Assembly: GCA_018105865.1 (NCBI GenBank)
Contig: CM030834.1
Location: 9,514,273-9,578,272 of the forward strand
Length of the DNA: 64,000 nucleotides
Direction of reading: 5' to 3'
DNA from: Metaphire vulgaris
Taxonomy: Eukaryota > Annelida > Clitellata > Crassiclitellata > Megascolecidae
The notes beneath the pieces are model-generated. The model saw only the letters and a program-made list of their open reading frames with translations. It searched no databases and was not told the origin of the DNA. The position numbers and the translations under genes are program-made. Below are positions 35,646 to 52,544 of the stretch, piece by piece (the stretch's first letter is position 1; each line of letters opens with the position of its first letter).

Positions 35646-36058
35646 CGTGGGGGGCTGCCTGTATAGATACGTGCAGCTAACGTATCTGCCAGCGCCGCAC
35701 GCGTAAGCATTCGAACCCGTATAGCCGAGCTCCAGGACAAGGCGTTGGTTGAGAGCCGACGTCTGGACCCTCTATAAGCACTTCTGGTGTTTTTCCCGGA
35801 GGAGGGGTCACGAATGCGAGAAAAGCACAAGCGGCTGGCGCTGGTGCTGAGCATGCCGATACAATTGGCATTCGGATTAAGCCACCGTTTGCAGTACCTT
35901 ATCTGCTAGCAGCCACTATAACACGGTATCTATAACTATACTGGTGCAGACGTAATTACGAGATTCCAATATATTGCCGTCTGTCTGTTTTCTCCTGCTT
36001 TTGACCAGATTTTTACATTAACAAGGTTGTTCCGTGCGTTCACAGGCGTATTGCTGTA

Positions 36059-36138
36059 TTAACCCCTTAACTGGGTATTTAACTGTAACTCAATGTAAAA
36101 TGGACGGATATATCCGGGGTCCCCAGTTAAGAGGTTAA
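36059..36138. mobile_element. 80-bp piggyBac-like MITE, copy 1
   Basis: Ends TTAACCCCTTAACTGGG and CCCAGTTAAGAGGTTAA with TTAA at both borders. Three substitutions from the copy at 60431-60510. Superfamily inferred from the TTAA border only. Confidence 0.7.
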
Positions 36139-36974
36139 TAGGTCTCTAGAGCCTTGTTGAGGAATGCGTGTCGCATAACATGTACAACTAAATGCCATTT
36201 TAACGTGCAACAGATGGATGAAAATAATTCAGTGCAGCAGTTGCGGCTACAATATTGAATGGCGTCATGTTTGCAAGCGAGTGGATCAACAAAAGAAAGA
36301 AAGCAGACAGGGGCTAAGATGAAACGGTTCAGGTTTTAGTGTTTTGCGTAAACTTGTCGAATTAGCGATTGCAGACTTCTGGCGAGTCGTAACTTTTCCA
36401 GAACTGTTCATTTACGGCTTGAACGCAGAAGAACTTATCGAGTGAACTTGACTCGAGTTTTTGGAGCAGCATTTGCAAACCGCCGTCGCCGACATTTACA
36501 CATTACGCTGCTCTGTAGATGCCGGTGGGAACATTTCACCACAGTTCTAAGAAGATTAAAAATTAACAGCCATTGTGCTTTCCAATAAACCTTTTAGAAA
36601 TGTGTTTGAATTTATGTATCAAACTGTAATCAAATAATTTATAAATGTCCCAATATTTTTCAAGAAGAGCCGCAGTGCATAGTCGACTAAAGTAGCAAAG
36701 AGGCTAAAATGAAACAGTTCAACGCTTTTAAACATAAAACATAACGTTTATCTTAAACAGAGGCGTAAATCACTGGGTTACGGCGGGGCACGGCGCCCCA
36801 ATAATTAGTGAGGGGAATAAAGTATCATTTATCCCCAAATGTTTTGTTTGCTACTTTAACGGGAGAAAAGTTAATCACAAATCATTAAATAAAAGACCTT
36901 TTACCCATTGTCTCGTCCAGAAGTTAGTAATTGTATGGAGCCGTTACAAGTTCACAACAAAGCGTGAATCTTTA

Positions 36975-37102
36975 TCAGTAAGTATGTGTATGACATAAAA
37001 GCAATGGAACAAAATTTTCAAAAATTTGTGCGCTCCATTTTTTCCTCTGTCCGCTTGCTTTGCGACCTCTGTGCGCGCGCACACGCGCACAGCCTAGAGG
37101 GA
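36975..37102. repeat. Repeat with GCGCGCGCACAC and AGAGGGAAC end, copy 1
   Basis: Shares TCAGTAAGTATGTGTATGA, AAAGCAATGGAA, TGTGCGCTCC and the TAGAGGGAAC end with 37690-37820. GAGGGAACATTG is probably one end of a hAT-type element; the mirrored start CAATGTTCCCTCT is at 37606. Confidence 0.55.
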
Positions 37103-37605
37103 ACATTGTTCATCACCGTTCTCGATCTTGAGCAGCTTTATATGGCTCGCCTCTGTAGATGTTAGTCCGCAGTCACGAGACATTTTCTTCAGCCACGTAA
37201 ATGGTGCCCTCCCTCTCATGAGTCTCCAAGAGTGCGAAGGTCTGTAGCCACTTTCAATCTGGCATCCAAGGCAGTGGCGTAGCGAGGCGGTGGGGAGGGC
37301 GAACCGCCACAGGCGGCACTAGCTCTAGGGATCCATCCATATAGTATACGTACGCACTGAGGGGGAGGGGTTGGATTTAGAAAATTTTGCGTTTGTACGG
37401 TGTGCAATCGGGGGGTTGAAAATATGCTTTTTGCGTAGGCCTAGGTCTACGTTATAGGCCAAAACAGAAATTCGTCTCTATGTTACAATATGAAAACATT
37501 TATAAAACGATTACAAAATAGTCAGTCAAAATTCAAAATCAAACTTCAGCAGCCAGATAAAAATGGACAAGGGTTGCAGTATCGCGCAGAGGGGAGGACG
37601 GTGGG

Positions 37606-37820
37606 CAATGTTCCCTCTTTTTTGTAGTACGTGTGCGCATGAAATTTCTTATGTGCAAAATTGTACATGGATTCGAAAGTCAATTTATGTGCAGTAAGTA
37701 CGTGTATGATATGAAAGCAATGGAAACAATGTTAAAAAATTGTGTGCGCTCCATTTTTCCCTTTGTGCGCTTGCCTTGCGAGTTCTGACCTCGCGCGCGC
37801 GCGCACAGCTTAGAGGGAAC
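37606..37820. repeat. Repeat with CAATGTTCCCTCT and AGAGGGAAC ends, copy 2
   Basis: Left CAATGTTCCCTCT and right AGAGGGAACTG form an inverted pair around a GCGCGC-rich interior; related to 36975-37102. No target duplication recognised. Confidence 0.5.
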
Positions 37821-38234
37821 TGTGGGGCGACGATACGCCCGGGGCCGACCAGATGGGGGCGCCAAAATTGACTCGGTGACCATATATTTGTTCGTCAAAC
37901 ATTTTTTATCGACTTGGCCCCGAGCACCCACCACTCTCTGAACGCCACGGAAGGGCGGACACTTTCTAATTTTGCTCCAGGGCGCAAATGATAGTGTTCA
38001 ACCCAGCGGGTTAAGGCTTCATTATTTGTTGCACACTTGTTGCCGATACACCGAATAAGACATAATTGATTATGCCATATAATATATAGGTCTACTTGTC
38101 AGGAACAGGTTCAGTCTGGTTTACTGAGTCGCCGAAAATCAAGAAATGTCAGACAAAGGTTGTGCCAATCTTGATTCCAACTCTTCAGCAATTGTATTGA
38201 GATATGTATCCCCATCTCTACAGGCAACAGCGTT

Positions 38235-38338
38235 GCTCTAATGATGTCACATAAATAAGAGATATACTGACGTTATATAAATGAGAGCTATAATGACGTC
38301 ACATAAACAAGAGCTACAATGACGTCACGTAAATGAGG
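38235..38338. repeat. 26-bp tandem repeat x4 with TGACGTCA sites
   Basis: Four head-to-tail 26-bp units (starts 38235, 38261, 38287, 38313). Units 3 and 4 contain perfect TGACGTCA; units 1 and 2 have one-base variants (TGATGTCA, TGACGTTA). Confidence 0.8.
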
Positions 38339-38853
38339 CAGCATTAAAACAATTCAGATGGTTGCTCTTCTGTCGCTGGCCTGGTCAGCGACGTGGCTCG
38401 TGGCTCAGTAATGTCTCCTAGGCTGGGATATTGACGTATTGTGGTCCAATTAACATCATCCGAACTGTTGTTGCGCAATGCCGATCTAGGGCAGGATCAG
38501 TCTCTTCCGCTGAACACGAAGACGACGGCGAAGTCTAGATGTTGAGACGCTGTTCATATTCTCGTCTGGTCTCAACGGAGCGCTCGACAGGCCACAATCG
38601 TCCGGACTGCCCAGGACTGTAGGCTGAAATTAAAAAACAAAAACAACAGGATGACGAACAAAGCTTCATGGCCGGTACAAGCCATCGTCGACGATCTGAT
38701 GAGAGAATGCGCTAGTAAAGGACCTCTCTACGTTCCTCCACCCTGTTCCAATTACGCCACTGACGAACCGACCGCGTAAGGCATATGCTCACTCGCGTAA
38801 GAGACTAGACGTAGACTTCGTGGGCATAGGCAGCAGGTCGTTTGCCTTATCCC

Positions 38854-39037
38854 CAGTGGCAGCTCCAGGATTTAGCAAGAGGGGGCCGTTGGAGTGGCAA
38901 CTACTAAACACGGGGCTAATCATTTGTCGATAGGTATGTAGTAGTAAGTAGGCCTATGGGGTCCAACAGGGGGCCACTGGGTGGTCAGTCATTCAATGGA
39001 GAGGGGGTGGTACCGGCCCCATGTGGAGCCGCCACTG
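38854..39037. mobile_element. hAT-type MITE, 184-bp family
   Basis: Ends CAGTGGCAGCTCCAGG and CATGTGGAGCCGCCACTG; perfect 8-bp target duplication cttatccc at 38846-38853 and 39038-39045. Confidence 0.9.
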
Positions 39038-39532
39038 CTTATCCCTCGTGTTTCAGTCCAACATAGACAGAGATAATTTTTCTGGCTGATGACCTTCAAG
39101 CCGAGGCGACGGATCGTTCACAAGGTGGCGATGCGTTTTCTTTGAAGTCAGGGATGACTGAAGGACCCAGAACCTTCCATGTTGATCTACCAAATTCTGT
39201 TGCAACTATGTTGCGAGCTCTATTGGAGTAGCCAGGGCTCCAGAATAGGTGCACCATCATAACTTGGTCAGGACCCGACTGAGAGGGGGGTGCGTTGTGC
39301 CTTTTAAGTTTTAACGAAGTCTTGGACGGAGTTTCAGGTGAACTTTATGATAACATTTGATTCATATCTTGAGGTTTGAAACATGTTTTCAACTTTAATG
39401 ACGGCATGTTGGCAATCAGTATATTCTCCCAACTGATAAAATGTTCTCATCATTTTTGCACAAAGCTCACAACCAGGTTGGGTCTTAAGATAGATGAGCC
39501 AATTTCTGTGCCCCTTCATGACTACACTAATG

Positions 39533-39653
39533 GCCATCCATAAAGTACGTCACGCTATTTTGGTCAGTTTTAGGCCTACCTATCCTGTCACAGACTGTCG
39601 CATTTTCTTAGACCTCTCTCCATCGAGCGTGCCATACTGTACTTTATGGAAGG
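39533..39653. repeat. Short inverted-repeat element related to the CCATAAA family
   Basis: Ends CCATCCATAAAGTACGTCACG and inverse TACTTTATGGAAGGC; probably a deletion derivative of the element that starts 50 bp downstream. Confidence 0.5.
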
Positions 39654-39705
39654 CCCTTATGGTGCGCTAATTAGAATTTTTAGTAGTAGGCTTGTATGTC
39701 TTTGT

Positions 39706-39926
39706 GGCATTCCATAAATGACGTCACGCGATTTTGGCAGTTTTATTACCCCCTTCCTCTTAGTCACAAGTCGTCAAAAAGTCAGACCCCTAAAAATGAC
39801 GTCACAACGAGTTAACTCCCCCCATCTTTTTAACGTCAAAATTAATGTTTCAATTCAATTAGTTGTTAAATGAAGCGGGTATTGTAATGAATTCGTTTGA
39901 AAATGCTCATTATTATTATTATTAGT

Positions 39927-39973
<47 letters not shown>

Positions 39974-40411
39974 ACGACCAACATCATAACCAAAAATACA
40001 TGACTCAAGATACTTAATTAATTTATACTAAAAATAATCAAAAATTAACACAAGAATACAAATTTAGTAACTAAACAGATGTGATTAAAATTTAACATAG
40101 AAAGTAATTAGTTGATCAGAGGTTGATTATAGTAAAATAAGTGACGGATAACCGAAGGGAAAGAATCCCGTAAGGTGGTTATCCCAAATTATAATTATTA
40201 TAGCTGAAGCGAATTCAGAAACTTTTCAAATTATTTGTTAAAAATGAATTATACGTGTAAAATACGTTCAACTTTACGGTAACACATCATTGCGCTATTA
40301 ATAAAAATATTTAGTATTATGTGATGTCACATTTTTGAAAACCCCTTCCCCGTCGTCACAAATATTTGAACCACATCACCCTAAGTGCGTGACGTCATTT
40401 ATGGACTGTCC
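39706..40411. mobile_element. Element with CCATAAATGACGTCACGC ends
   Basis: Left GGCATTCCATAAATGACGTC and right the inverse of GGACAGTCCATAAATGACGT; flanked by ctttgt on both sides. 706 bp with an (ATT)n tract at 39907-39971. Each end contains a palindromic TGACGTCA. The superfamily is not clear to me. Confidence 0.65.
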
Positions 40412-40514
40412 CTTTGTTCAAATCTGTTGCGAGTAAGACCCGATTGACAAATTGCAACAAAAGGACAACACACGTTTGTACCTGGAGAAGTTAAAAATCT
40501 TGGAAGGTTCATGG

Positions 40515-40802
40515 CAGTGGCTTAGCCAGGATTTCCGGAAGAGGGGTTGGTTTTTGGTTTTGACCGGGACCAACTTTGGAAAAATTTGACAAGCAAAAGA
40601 AACGTTATCACCTCTAGTTTTTCCTGATAATCAAAAAAGGTCCTCGCCTCTCGCCTCTTAAACCGTTACATTTTTGGTCAAAGGTTTTGACCGCCAAAGT
40701 CGCATCAAAAAATTTAGAATGCATAGATAGGCCTACTCATTAAAAATATTTTTCGGCATCCAAGAGGGGTTTTAACCCCAACACTCTTTGGCTACGCCAC
40801 TG
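40515..40802. mobile_element. hAT-type MITE
   Basis: Ends CAGTGGCTTAGCCAGGATTT and TTGGCTACGCCACTG; target duplication gttcatgg/atgcatgg, 6 of 8. Contains the shared internal motif at 40587. Confidence 0.8.
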
Positions 40803-40899
40803 ATGCATGGTGCCAAAATCTTGGCAATTATACTCGTACTGTGGGTTCGCCGCCCACGTACACTGCATGCAGTTATAACTGCTATTCTCATATATATTC

Positions 40900-40900
<1 letters not shown>

Positions 40901-40975
<75 letters not shown>
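40901..40975. repeat. (TA)n then (TG)n compound microsatellite
   Basis: Lies just upstream of the likely 5' end of the DUF2475-like gene. Confidence 0.95.
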
Positions 40976-40978
<3 letters not shown>

Positions 40979-41134
40979 CATCGCTAAAGAACGACGAATA
41001 AATCTCGGTACCATGCACGTGGCCAAGGTTGATCCAAATGACAACAGAATTCAGGGAAGACCAGATCTACAGGAGGAGCTGAAGTTGGTTCGTCAAAGAG
41101 CAGCCAGAACACAGCACCCGACTCTCAAGAGCAC

Positions 41135-45081
<3,947 letters not shown>

Positions 45082-47152
45082 CAGTTACAGCAATCAAAAA
45101 CAGTGAAATACATAATCTCAGCTTCTAGTAACTAGATAAGTAAAACTAGATAAGAGGGAAATAATGGTCATACAAAATGAAGCAAAACTGAGAAACCCCT
45201 GAGAGTGAGAACACAAATTTATTTTTTCCTGCAATGCAGTTCATTTCTTAACTTCTTTTTACAAAATTATGTTCCAAAACAAGTAAACTACAATTCAGAT
45301 GACTGATTTAGAATAATATGAAAAGAGTTTTCCTAGCACACTAGCAATAAACAAAAGAAGCTTGCACAGTAGAACTCTGAACTGTAAGATGACAGCTTTT
45401 GTAAAAATAAATGAAGCTACTTGTTATAATGATCTGATGCACTGATGTATTTAGAACAAACTTTGCTCTGGTTTTTCCTGCTTTGCATTTTGAATGGTCT
45501 CTACAACGAAGACGGAAAATTATTTAATTATGTAGAAAAGACCATTATTACTGCACTGCGTTACTTTATTGCAGTTCATTTTTCCCAATTCAAAGCCTTA
45601 GCAATGAAATAGAATTATTCTCAAAGAATGCATCAGTATGTCAGTCAAGCAAATCTAATTCCCACAAAGAACTCAGAGAAACTAAGCAAGCATCTACATT
45701 TATGCTGAAACATGCTTTTTCACAAAATTAAGTTATCATTTAAATTATCCTTAAAAATCCAAGCAGACAGTATAGACTTCTTAAAGTATAACTCGATTTT
45801 CATTCTTTGCAATAAAATTTGAGTCAAAATGCTATTATGATATATAGGAGCCCCTTGTGTGTGGGGCCCCTGTTCCATGGAACATGTGGAACATGCCTTG
45901 ATGCACCACTGACTGGACCTATCACTTTGGCCAACAATACCAATTGCAAAATCAAACTATTACCAAAGCTTCTTGCAGAGTTTAATTTATAATATAAAAG
46001 AATTTAGGGTTATTATTTTTATAGGCCAAGGATTAGGCTAAGTTGATACACTCCTTAGATTTATTTAATAGGTCTATGCAAAGGTTTATACATTTATTTG
46101 CTGCAAGCCAGTTATTACATTAACTCTAAAGACTCGATACTCATATTCTTTGTTGCAAATATAGTTTAAAAACCTATGTTTTAAAAAATTCCAGCTTTTA
46201 ACACTGATTTTAGGCTACAAATAGAGACAACAATGTTACATCAAGTCTTCTGGCCAATTAATTATTTAATAACTAGTCAACAATTCTGTGACCATTTGTT
46301 TGCCAGTGAGAAAGTGATTGTGTTCAAATCTAATGTTTGTGAATTACAAGTCTTCTACCTGAGTGGTCTTTTAAATTGTTACATTGGCTATATATAAATT
46401 TGTGCATATATATGCATTCAGTAGAGACCTCTCTTATCCCTGTGCGCATCCGTACACAAAGTCTCCTAAATCAAATTACCCCTACAGAGCATACGTACCA
46501 TATGGATGGGCCCTAAGAATGCTTTAAATTAAGAATTAAATTATTACATACTAAGTGATTGAAACAGTTGTGACATTTGTGGTGTGTATTGTGACAACTC
46601 ATGATTGTATCGCCCTTGGAACAGCTCTTAATCAGGCAGCTTGTTTTGTACAACAACAAGGCTGCATGAAAAAAAACCGATCAAGAGAAATCTTCAGCTG
46701 TCCTGAACAATTCTGCACCTCTCCACAAACTCTGTTATATATGCTATCATAATACTGAATACTTTACATGCATTAATCACTCATACAGCACACAACTTCC
46801 GTTTTTCAATTATATTTTGAAAGTGTCAATAAATATATTTATCATAATCTCCAGTATATCTGGTCTCAACAATTCATAGCTTACAATAATGATGTCAAAA
46901 CCACATTAAGTGACCTATAACCTTCATCAGATATGCTGCGTCTTCAGTGTTGTCTTCATGTTGCTTGAGGACAAACATATTGTTCACACATTTCCATAGC
47001 CTGTATTTTAATACCCACTGTGTTCATTGCATGCATCTGAACATATAGATTACACATGACATATCAAATTAATTTGGCACTGTGGAATTAAGATTCAATC
47101 AGATATGCACACAAATAACTTGACCCATACAGAAATATATTACCCTCATCAG
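45082..47152. other. 3' flank of the DUF2475-like gene, no further gene
   Basis: AT-rich; AATAAA near 45346 may end the DUF2475-like transcript. Confidence 0.5.
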
Positions 47153-47350
47153 TGGCGTAGCCAGCTTATGCAAAGTGGGGTTGTTAACTGGAGGCACTAT
47201 GCAACTGAACACTGAAGCTGCGGCCGACCCCCCCCCCCCACTACCCCTCCTTCAACTAAAAGTCAACGAATTTACATAAATTGTGTTGGTCATATTTTTT
47301 AATGGGGTTGTTTGAACAACCCCAAACAACCCCGTGGCTACACCAATGAG
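47153..47350. mobile_element. hAT-type MITE, degenerate
   Basis: CAGTGGCGTAGCCAGC at the left and GTGGCTACACCAATG at the right; interior has GGGTTGTT and its inverse AACAACCCC. No clear target duplication. Confidence 0.6.
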
Positions 47351-47402
47351 GTTTCTCATAAAGGAGTCATGCCAATCTCAGCAAAACAGTAGTCATTTAG
47401 CA

Positions 47403-47705
47403 CTACATTTTCATGCCATTGTGCACTTTATGAGCCTTCAATGTGCAAAGGAATTGTTCTAAAATGGCATAGAACTCCAATGCTCCTGCTGCATCAGAGT
47501 CTGCATTAGAGTCCCTGAACCTCCTGGTTGTCACTGGAAAAGAAATAGTGACCAAGTGCAGGTAGCTGTGTAAAATGCAAGTAAATAATTCCACTATATA
47601 TGCTTCCTATTCGAAAAGTCATTTCCCCCATAGCAATAACAACCTGACCCGCCGCCTCATAGATACACTGACCTTTGCCCGGCTGACAAACCACCTTGTC
47701 TATAG
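47403..47705 (-). CDS. Possible last two exons of an unrecognised gene
   Basis: Exon 47673-47705 (acceptor gaaatag, donor AAAG|GTCAGT) and exon 47403-47533 (acceptor ttcttttccag, stop TAG) join in phase to read IDKVVCQPGKVTTRRFRDSN, then ADSDAAGALEFYAILEQFLC and TLKAHKVHNGMKM. The splice sites are good and match the GTCAG-type donors used by the IF gene. I do not recognise the family. Upstream exons were not found; a CpG-rich segment at 48420-48610 could be its promoter. Confidence 0.35.
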
Positions 47706-48419
47706 CTATTTCAAGAAAGATTAAGCACATAAGAATAAGCAGCTACTGCTGTACTGCTTTCCGGGGTGTTGTATAAGTTTACAAGATTTTACTTTACTTA
47801 CTTCCGGATTATCAGCATATAACTCCCACTCAGCATGTAACTCCCACTCATTTTACCTCTGCTGATCATCTTGTTATGCATTTATTCAAAATAATAATAA
47901 TGGGGCTTAGGATGGTTCAGTATGATCCGTTCTCTGTGAAAACAAACATTTACACTAAGATATAACGGGTAATCACTAATCAACAAACTATATCTGATGT
48001 GCTATTCAATATCTATTAATAATTACAGCTAAGAATGTCCTGGTCTATATTCTGAACTGTCAATGTCGAAGGACACTTCTGACCCGAAATGGTCGACCAC
48101 TGTCTAGACAAGTCCAAAACCCCAAGGGGCACAGAACACTCGGGATGCATTCACCAGCCGAAATATCCTTAAAATTCATTCGATTCTACTGGTTGGATGA
48201 ATAATTCTAAAATTTCCGATATTTTAATGTAAAATTTCTCAGAATTCGTCTACAGATCGAGATGATCTAGCAAAAAGCTCAAGATCTTAGCTGATGAATC
48301 AGCGCAAAGCAATTTGCCCACCCGATGACCGCAGATAAACGAAGATTGAAAATATCTGCAGTTCACCGACTGCAGATCCGCCCATATTAATTCTAGAACG
48401 TTCGACGATCAACTTACAC

Positions 48420-48610
48420 CACCTAAAACGTCCGCAGTTTCGTGTCTAACTGCGACATTCCTTCGAGAAGCCGGCAACTGGCACGGGCTCGTCCTGCTCC
48501 CATCCTCCGCCGTCGCCGCGCCGTTAAAGGCCACCGCCGACGGCCAAGTGGTCGGCCCAGCCACGCCGCCGTCCTACCACCATTAAATGCACATTGTTTA
48601 CACACATCTA
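48420..48610. promoter_or_regulatory. CpG-rich segment, possible promoter or first exon
   Basis: A short GC- and CpG-rich island in AT-rich surroundings. It lies 0.7 kb upstream of the unrecognised minus-strand exons at 47403-47705. No TATA box or clear start was chosen. Confidence 0.3.
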
Positions 48611-49284
48611 GGTCAGCGCGTTAGGAATTTCGGAAATAGTGCTCTAAATATTAATTACTGCATATCAATAGCCACAAAGTCGTTTTGAAAATTTGCCAAT
48701 ACTCGTTAATAAAAAGTGATTTGAACGGTAGTATTTGTATTTGTTTAGTTGAAATTCCATGAAACTTTGATTTCGCGTAGACTTTTGTGGCCATCGCTGC
48801 ACAGATTTCGAAATTCCTTGCAATCTTTGACCTTGTTTGAGTCAGCTGATATGAAAAGCCGGTTTTGAACTGGTTTTGAAATAAATGTAGAAATGACCAT
48901 AAAGCGTGCAGTTTAAGTGATCAAATCTGGCAATAAATAGGTTTTACTTTATATTAACAAAAGAAACTTCTGTCTGATCCATCTAATTAAAACAGAGAAA
49001 AGGCGTATTCCAGTTTGTCTCGCAGCCCGTAAAGTGCTACTGTGCAGAAAGTTTTCTGTAGCCTAAGAATTAAGGTTTTTGTTTCCTTTGCAATTTCCGG
49101 TGTAGGCCCACCAGATAGATTTTGTCAGGCTGCTCACGGGAATAATTTTTGAAAATCTCCTGTCACGTAAGGTTGTTGAGAAACAACCGATTTTAAAATA
49201 AAAGTTATCAAAATTTTCATATCGGGGTTTACTAGGTATGGGTATTCGGGTTGGATGTCTGGCATTAAGTTATGATCTTGTTTG

Positions 49285-49700
49285 CAAGGGCGTAAACCTG
49301 GTTTCAACATTGGGGAGGGGCAGCGGGATAGAATCATTTTTTAAACTGACCCCCAGAAATATAAAAATCCCCTCCATTTTGGGGGACATTGCATATTAAT
49401 GGTGGGGACTTTAGATCGCCCATGAAATAAACACGTCACTTTAAGGGATCATCCATAAAGTCAGATCCCTCTTTTCGTCTTCTAATAGGGCCAAGTCTTG
49501 ACAAGGAAAAAAGGTCATCCGAAATGAGTGAGTGCGGTCAGTTTCCACGGCATAAAGTGTAATCCTGGCATCGACATCATGGGCAGAGGTAACATTTTTT
49601 TACCATAAGCACAAAACATTGGGGGATAATTGATACTCGTTCCCCGCCTACTAATTATTAAGGGACAGTCCCCCGCCGTCCCCCGTGGTTTACGCCCTTG
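49285..49700. mobile_element. hAT-type MITE with CAAGGGCGTAAACC ends
   Basis: Perfect 14-bp terminal inverted repeat CAAGGGCGTAAACC/GGTTTACGCCCTTG; target duplication cttgtttg/cttgttaa, 6 of 8. Contains the shared motif at 49497-49520. Confidence 0.8.
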
Positions 49701-49734
49701 CTTGTTAAGCAAGATTCTTATGCTGCAGTCAGTG

Positions 49735-50612
49735 TTGCTAGTTCTTGCCAACTTCTTGGCCTTGTGCTTGGACTTGTGCTGTGCTTAAGTACCAAAACGA
49801 AAGTGCTTTTGCTTGTGCTTGACATTGAAGGTTGAGTAATTGTGCTTGTAGTTGGCATTGAGGATTGGGTACCTAGACTTGTACTTGACCTTGAGGGCTG
49901 AGGCCTGCAAGTACAACGTTTAATAACAAAGTTACCAATTTTGCAAATTAAAGCATTAGTGCGCCGCATATTAGTTATCTGCAGTGGCCCCAGAGAGTAA
50001 ATAAGCAAAAGTCTTTGCGCCAGTATTACTGCAGTCTAGAACAGGCTTCAGTGTTATGGTCATGCCTTACTTACTTACTGTAACGCTATTAATTTTCCCG
50101 CTAATGAGACTTAGTATTATTTGTTTGTTTTGCTTTCCTTGCACTTGCATAATATAAAGGAAGTGGAATAAAGTAACAAATTTTCTGGACAAATAGCAGC
50201 TATACTGTAAGTGTAGTGATTGACAGGCACTTAAGATTTGGTCTGTATTGACTATTGTAGTTGTAGCTACTACAAATGGTACAAACTTTGCGTGCATTAT
50301 TTAGAAGTAGGCCTTTTGTGAAAACTTACAAAGTTTTAGTTTTACCTGATTGTGTTGCTGACAATGTTATAGTTAAAAGGTGCAGGTAATTTTGAACCTA
50401 AGCGAAAAGGTTGTTTATTTGAACATGTACTTGTGCTTGCTTGTACTTGTGTTTGAATGTAAAGTGCTTGGCTTTGGCCTTGGCCATAGTGGCCTTGGCC
50501 TTGGACTATGAGTGCTTGGACTTGTACCTGGTCTTGAATGTTGTATGCTTGGCCTTATGCTTGGTCTTGTGGTTGGCCTTGTGCATTAGGTGCTTGTTAA
50601 CAAGACTGGCTA
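49735..50612. repeat. Element with CTTGTGCTTG/CTTGGCCTTG repeats at both ends
   Basis: 49735-49905 and 50425-50612 are built of variants of CTTGTACTTG and TTGGCCTTGG; the outer ends GTTGCTAGTTCTTG and CTTGTTAACAAGACTGGCTAC are loosely inverted. Likely one non-autonomous transposon. Confidence 0.5.
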
Positions 50613-51384
50613 CAGCCATAACAGATGCCGATTTGCACAGCAGCTGCCAGGCTCACTGGGATTTTAAAAATTAGTATGATCTAGCGTGCCTAGGCATGCT
50701 TAAAACTCACAATCTCTGTCATTACTATTCACACACATTCGTGTTCAATGAGACTTCAGCGGTTTACTGAAATTGTTCACTAATTGTCTGAAATTTTGTT
50801 GTAATTCGGAAGTCATCATTCGAGTCGAAGGTTGGCAGTCACTTTTTTGTCGACATATATCTCGGTCTAAAGTCGTTCTTTTCATTTTCCCATAATTTTA
50901 ATTTTCGATGCCAGTCCAGTATTTTATGTCCTCCAGCTATAAGTTCTTCGCGGTCGTCTTTTTGTTCCTTTTCCTTCGTATTTCTCCCCAAGACATTTAG
51001 CGACATTTAGCGCTTGTTTTGTCACTTTTGTGCACGATCCTCTCATTACATGTCTAGCATACTATGTTTTCCTCTTAGCAATCTCTTTCATCAGGTTCCG
51101 TCTGTTTTCCATTCTCTTCAATAATGCTTCATTGGTTATTTTATCTTTCCAACTATTTTTTATTCATAGTTAGAAAAATCTGCTCACTAATTTTATTTAC
51201 GTTGAACCGAACATCACAAGTAGCCTAACTTCATCGCCATGTCTCTGAGGCTGGGAAACTTGGTTTCATAGTATTCGGTGATCCACAAAACTTGTCAATC
51301 CGTTCTGATCTATTAAATACGTCCTTCAAACTCAAGTTAAACTGCAGGTCGATCAGCTCCAGGCTTCCATCTGAATAGCGTCAG

Positions 51385-51554
51385 CTGGGGCATAGCGACG
51401 GGGGTATATTTGTATATATACCCTCCCCCCAAAAAAATCAAACTAGCTTACAATTTTTTATGTGCTTTTTAAGATTTTCAAAGTTTTTAAGATGTAAGCC
51501 TATACCCCAAAATCACATTATACCCTGCAAATCAAATTCCTGGCTACGCCCATG
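51385..51554. mobile_element. hAT-type MITE, family shared with 60791-60982
   Basis: Ends CTGGGGCATAGCGACGGGGG and CTGGCTACGCCCATG; target duplication agcgtcag/aacgtcag, 7 of 8. Inverse orientation to the 60791 copy, with the same GGGTATATATAC interior. Confidence 0.8.
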
Positions 51555-52544
51555 AACGTCAGGAGACTCCTAATAGTCTGCAGTGAAAGGTGACGCCAAT
51601 AAGTGAAATTGAGGTGCCAGTTTTTTAATCTCCAAAGCACTCGGCATATTTGATGTCAAGCACCGTTATCATATCGCCATGATACTTCTCAAATGAATTT
51701 ATCTCATTGCCATTGGAGCTGTCCATTAATTACGTTAACAATTTTGGGCAACTTTTTTACCCCCACCCCTTGTCAACAATTGTCAAACTTTCAGTGACCT
51801 TCCCCTTTAATTATCCCAAAATCTTTTGACCCCCTGAGATAAGTGACGGACCCCCTTTAAAGTGTCGAAGGTTATTTTGCGGTTATAAGACATTTTTTCT
51901 CATCAAGTATCAAAATGTGATGGCGATTGCCTTTTCTTTTGCTTCTCCGGCTTCTTTCCGTTGCAATAAATAGTATAATAGTATTCCATGAAATTTCCTA
52001 TTTTGTTGATAGCCTCCATTTCTAAATGTCATGTTTCTATCTTTCTAATCTCTTTAACAATTAGTAGGCCTATGCCTAATCTAGTAATATCTAATAAAGT
52101 CATTACGCAATTTGTTAAATATAAGAGTCTCATCTATGTTTTAAAAGGATCTCTCCGTAAGAAATGTGTTTAAAAGTGCATGATTTGTCGCTTTTTAAAT
52201 TGGCCTGTCTCTACAGTTTCCTTACAGTCTGCATCTGTACATTTGGTCGTGTAAATATTATTTGTTTCCTTGTAATAAAATCGTGTAAAATCCAAGTGGA
52301 CAACGCATCGGTGAATACGAACACGAACCTTACGCGGCTCCCCGAAGACACGAAAGGAAAGACCGCTCTGCGTCGAGTATCACCGCTACCACCAAAATGT
52401 TTAAATAGAACGAAACTGGATAATAATAATTCAAATAATAATCAATCAATTTAAACAAATAAACTAAGAACAAACTTTACATGAATCCGATTGTAGCCAG
52501 CATGAACTGAAAGTCCGTAACTATATATATGTGTGTATATATCT

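Noticed and set aside
48423..48624. Arg-rich ORFs on both strands of the CpG-rich patch
   Set aside because: GC-rich sequence lacks stops in several frames; none continues into a neighbouring exon.
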